From NCBI GenBank assembly GCA_039679885.1, contig JBDKUC010000300.1:1-32483 (forward strand): a stretch of 32,483 nucleotides of DNA, in the 5' to 3' direction. Position 1 is the first letter of the stretch. Each line of letters opens with the position of its first letter. The translations under genes and the position numbers were made by a program. Below are positions 31,213 through 32,483 of the stretch, piece after piece. Source of the stretch: JAJFUI01 sp039679885 (lineage in GTDB: Bacteria; Planctomycetota; Planctomycetia; Pirellulales; Thermoguttaceae). The notes under the pieces were generated by a model, which saw only the letters and a program-made list of their open reading frames with translations, was not told the DNA's origin and did no database searches.

Positions 31213-31452
31213 GTGCCGAATCCCATGTCCGCCGCCCAGTTGCTTGACGCCGAGTTTCTGGGCATCCGTTGCCGTTTGATCGAGTTGGCCGCCGCGCTGG
31301 ATCGGATCGACCGCGCCGCCGGGGCCAACGGCAAGGCCGCCGACCCGCGTCTGCTGCAGATCGCACGCGGGTTCGAAATAATCTCCGGCCCCGGGCCGAA
31401 CCGAGCTGAACGGCTACAAATGGCCTTCTCGTTGCCGTATGATGGGGAGTGA
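31213..31452 (+). CDS. Small protein of unknown function, 79 aa, GTG start
   Basis: A strong Shine-Dalgarno AAGGAGG (31201-31207) lies 5 bases before GTG 31213, which decides the start; the ATG at 31225 lies 17 bases from it. The protein is helical (AAQLLDAEFLGIRCRLIELA, LDRIDRAAGA) and ends in ERLQMAFSLPYDGE. It resembles small conserved planctomycete proteins that I recall near TatD/Ebo-type genes, but it has no named domain. The following hydrolase gene starts 163 bases later, with a repeat between, so joint transcription is possible. Confidence 0.7.
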   Translation: MPNPMSAAQLLDAEFLGIRCRLIELAAALDRIDRAAGANGKAADPRLLQIARGFEIISGPGPNRAERLQMAFSLPYDGE

Positions 31453-31474
31453 GGTATCGCCCCTTCGCGGAGCG

Positions 31475-31588
31475 GTAGGTTATGCTTTAGCATAACGCCG
31501 TCGTCGGATAGGTTGCGATCCGCCACAACGCGGAACCGCAGCGCCGCGTTGGTTGCCTTTGGGATTGTTATGCTGAAGCATAACCTAC
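31475..31588. repeat. 114-bp element with 22-bp terminal inverted repeats
   Basis: The 22-base ends (31475-31496 and 31567-31588) are inverted repeats with one mismatch. Each end is itself a hairpin (GTTATGC-TTTA-GCATAAC and GTTATGC-TGAA-GCATAAC). The core has another stem (CAACGCGG with CCGCGTTG). This is the build of a miniature inverted-repeat or bacterial interspersed palindrome; no transposase is near. Confidence 0.85.
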
Positions 31589-31615
31589 GAGTCTGCCTCT
31601 AGCCGCCGCCTCGCC

Positions 31616-32455
31616 ATGCACTTCATCGAACCGCACATTCACATCGCTTCCCGAACGACGGATGACATCGAGCGGATGGCCCGCGCCGGCTGCGTCGCGG
31701 TCGCCGAGCCGGCCTTCTGGATGGGCTACGATCGGACGTGCGTCGGCAGCTTCCGCGACTACTTCCGCCAGCTCACCGAGTGGGAGCCGAAACGCACGTC
31801 CAACTACGGCGTGCGGCACTACGCGTGGATCGGCATGAACTCGAAGGAGGCGGAGAATCTATCGCTCGCCCGCGAGGTCATCGCCATCCTCCCGGAATTT
31901 CTCGATCGGCCGGACGTGCTCGGCATCGGGGAAATCGGACTCAACAAATGCACCAAAAACGAAATCACCACGCTGAGCGAGTTGATTGAGTTGGGGATGC
32001 AACGCGGCGAGCAACTGCTCTTCCACACGCCGCACATGGAACACAAACACTGGGGCACGCGGATCATTCTCGATCTGTTGAAGTCGGATCGCCGCGTGGA
32101 TTCCTCCCGCGTTTGGATCGATCACTGCGAGGAACATACGATCCGTCCCGTCCTCGACGGCGGCTATTGGGCCGGGCTGACGCTGTACCCGACGACCAAG
32201 TGCACGCCGGACCGAGCGGTCGACATGATCGAGGTCTATGGCCCTGAGCGGATCATGGTCACCTCGTCGGCCGACTGGGGGCCGTCCGACCCGATGGCCG
32301 TTCCAGCGTTCATGCAGGCGATGCGGCGCCGCGGCCACGACGAATCACTTATCCGCCGGATCGTCGACGAGAACCCGAGGCGTTTCATGGCCCAGAGCCG
32401 CGGGTTCACGCCGCCGGTCGCCGATGCGCCGGCTCAGGCGAGGGCCCAGAAATAG
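31616..32455 (+). CDS. TatD-family metal-dependent hydrolase, EboB-like
   Basis: This 279-aa TIM-barrel amidohydrolase has metal ligands in IEPHIHIAS (H7, H9), GIGEIGLNK (E106), LLFHTPHME (H137), WIDHCEEH (H170) and SSADWG (D220), the TatD pattern. Phrases such as AEPAFWMGYDR, FRQLTEWEPKR, GVRHYAWIGMNSKEAEN and CTPDRAVDMIEVYGPERI match my memory of the TatD-type member of ebo clusters, which are linked to metabolite traffic to the periplasm. If right, other ebo genes (EboA, UbiA-like EboC, EboD, EboE, EboF) should lie just outside the window. No Shine-Dalgarno is seen before ATG 31616. An ATG at 32463 could begin the next gene, but only 21 bases of it are visible. Confidence 0.8.
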   Translation: MHFIEPHIHIASRTTDDIERMARAGCVAVAEPAFWMGYDRTCVGSFRDYFRQLTEWEPKRTSNYGVRHYAWIGMNSKEAENLSLAREVIAILPEFLDRPDVLGIGEIGLNKCTKNEITTLSELIELGMQRGEQLLFHTPHMEHKHWGTRIILDLLKSDRRVDSSRVWIDHCEEHTIRPVLDGGYWAGLTLYPTTKCTPDRAVDMIEVYGPERIMVTSSADWGPSDPMAVPAFMQAMRRRGHDESLIRRIVDENPRRFMAQSRGFTPPVADAPAQARAQK

Positions 32456-32483
32456 ATTGGTGATGTTCACCGAGGGTGGCGGG

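Noticed and set aside
29549..31366. 605-codon minus-strand open frame opposite the coiled-coil gene
   Set aside because: The plus-strand gene has a consensus promoter, ribosome binding site and membrane segment. The minus frame is leucine/valine/arginine shadow and runs into repeats.

Overview
The window looks like a chromosomal segment from a high-GC member of the Planctomycetes, probably Pirellulales-like. The grounds are: a PEP-CTERM protein with HAF repeats; a MoxR/DUF58/BatA-type operon; a secreted HExxH protease of the DUF5117/DUF4953 kind; the gene order polA-coaE-rho-ribH-nusB-ftsY; many starts without a Shine-Dalgarno sequence; and very many short dispersed repeats between genes. No rRNA, tRNA, CRISPR array, transposase or phage gene was seen. 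The taxon call is inference from gene content only.

Layout. (1) 1-3519, minus strand: moxR, a DUF58 gene and a BatA/VWA membrane protein (running off the left edge) form an operon behind a good sigma70-type promoter. (2) 3902-6001: an EF-G paralogue with variant G motifs, preceded by 520 bases of hairpin repeats. (3) 6114-6786: an intact antitoxin/PIN-toxin pair. (4) 6931-11693: two different CrtI-like FAD oxidoreductases and a FabZ-like dehydratase. The two oxidoreductase genes are separated by an accessory island: a leaderless antitoxin gene, a truncated PIN toxin, an unknown 163-aa protein, a 59-bp duplicate of the end of the first oxidoreductase gene, and a small lipoprotein. (5) 11784-16795, minus strand: a secreted protein of unknown role, a large secreted beta-helix protein, and a DsbD-like thiol:disulfide reductase 11 bp upstream of the beta-helix gene. 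(6) 16959-21494: a secreted zinc metalloprotease, a 690-base gene-poor gap, and a HAF-repeat PEP-CTERM protein. (7) 29160-21606, minus strand: the housekeeping run polA, coaE, rho, ribH, nusB, ftsY. (8) 29567-32455: a membrane-anchored coiled-coil protein with a consensus promoter, a 79-aa conserved-looking protein with a GTG start, and a TatD-family hydrolase resembling the TatD member (EboB) of ebo metabolite-traffic clusters, which may continue past the right edge.

The most unusual layer is the repeats. At least eight families of short palindromic or tandem repeats sit between genes, and several begin exactly at a stop codon (polA, rho, second CrtI-like gene) or run into coding sequence (the C-terminal tail of NusB, an interdomain linker of Pol I). 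Two genes (the antitoxin at 8365 and dsbD at 16795) have near-consensus promoters placed so that transcription should start at the first base of the ATG. The best candidate for an undescribed pathway is the double CrtI/FabZ locus.
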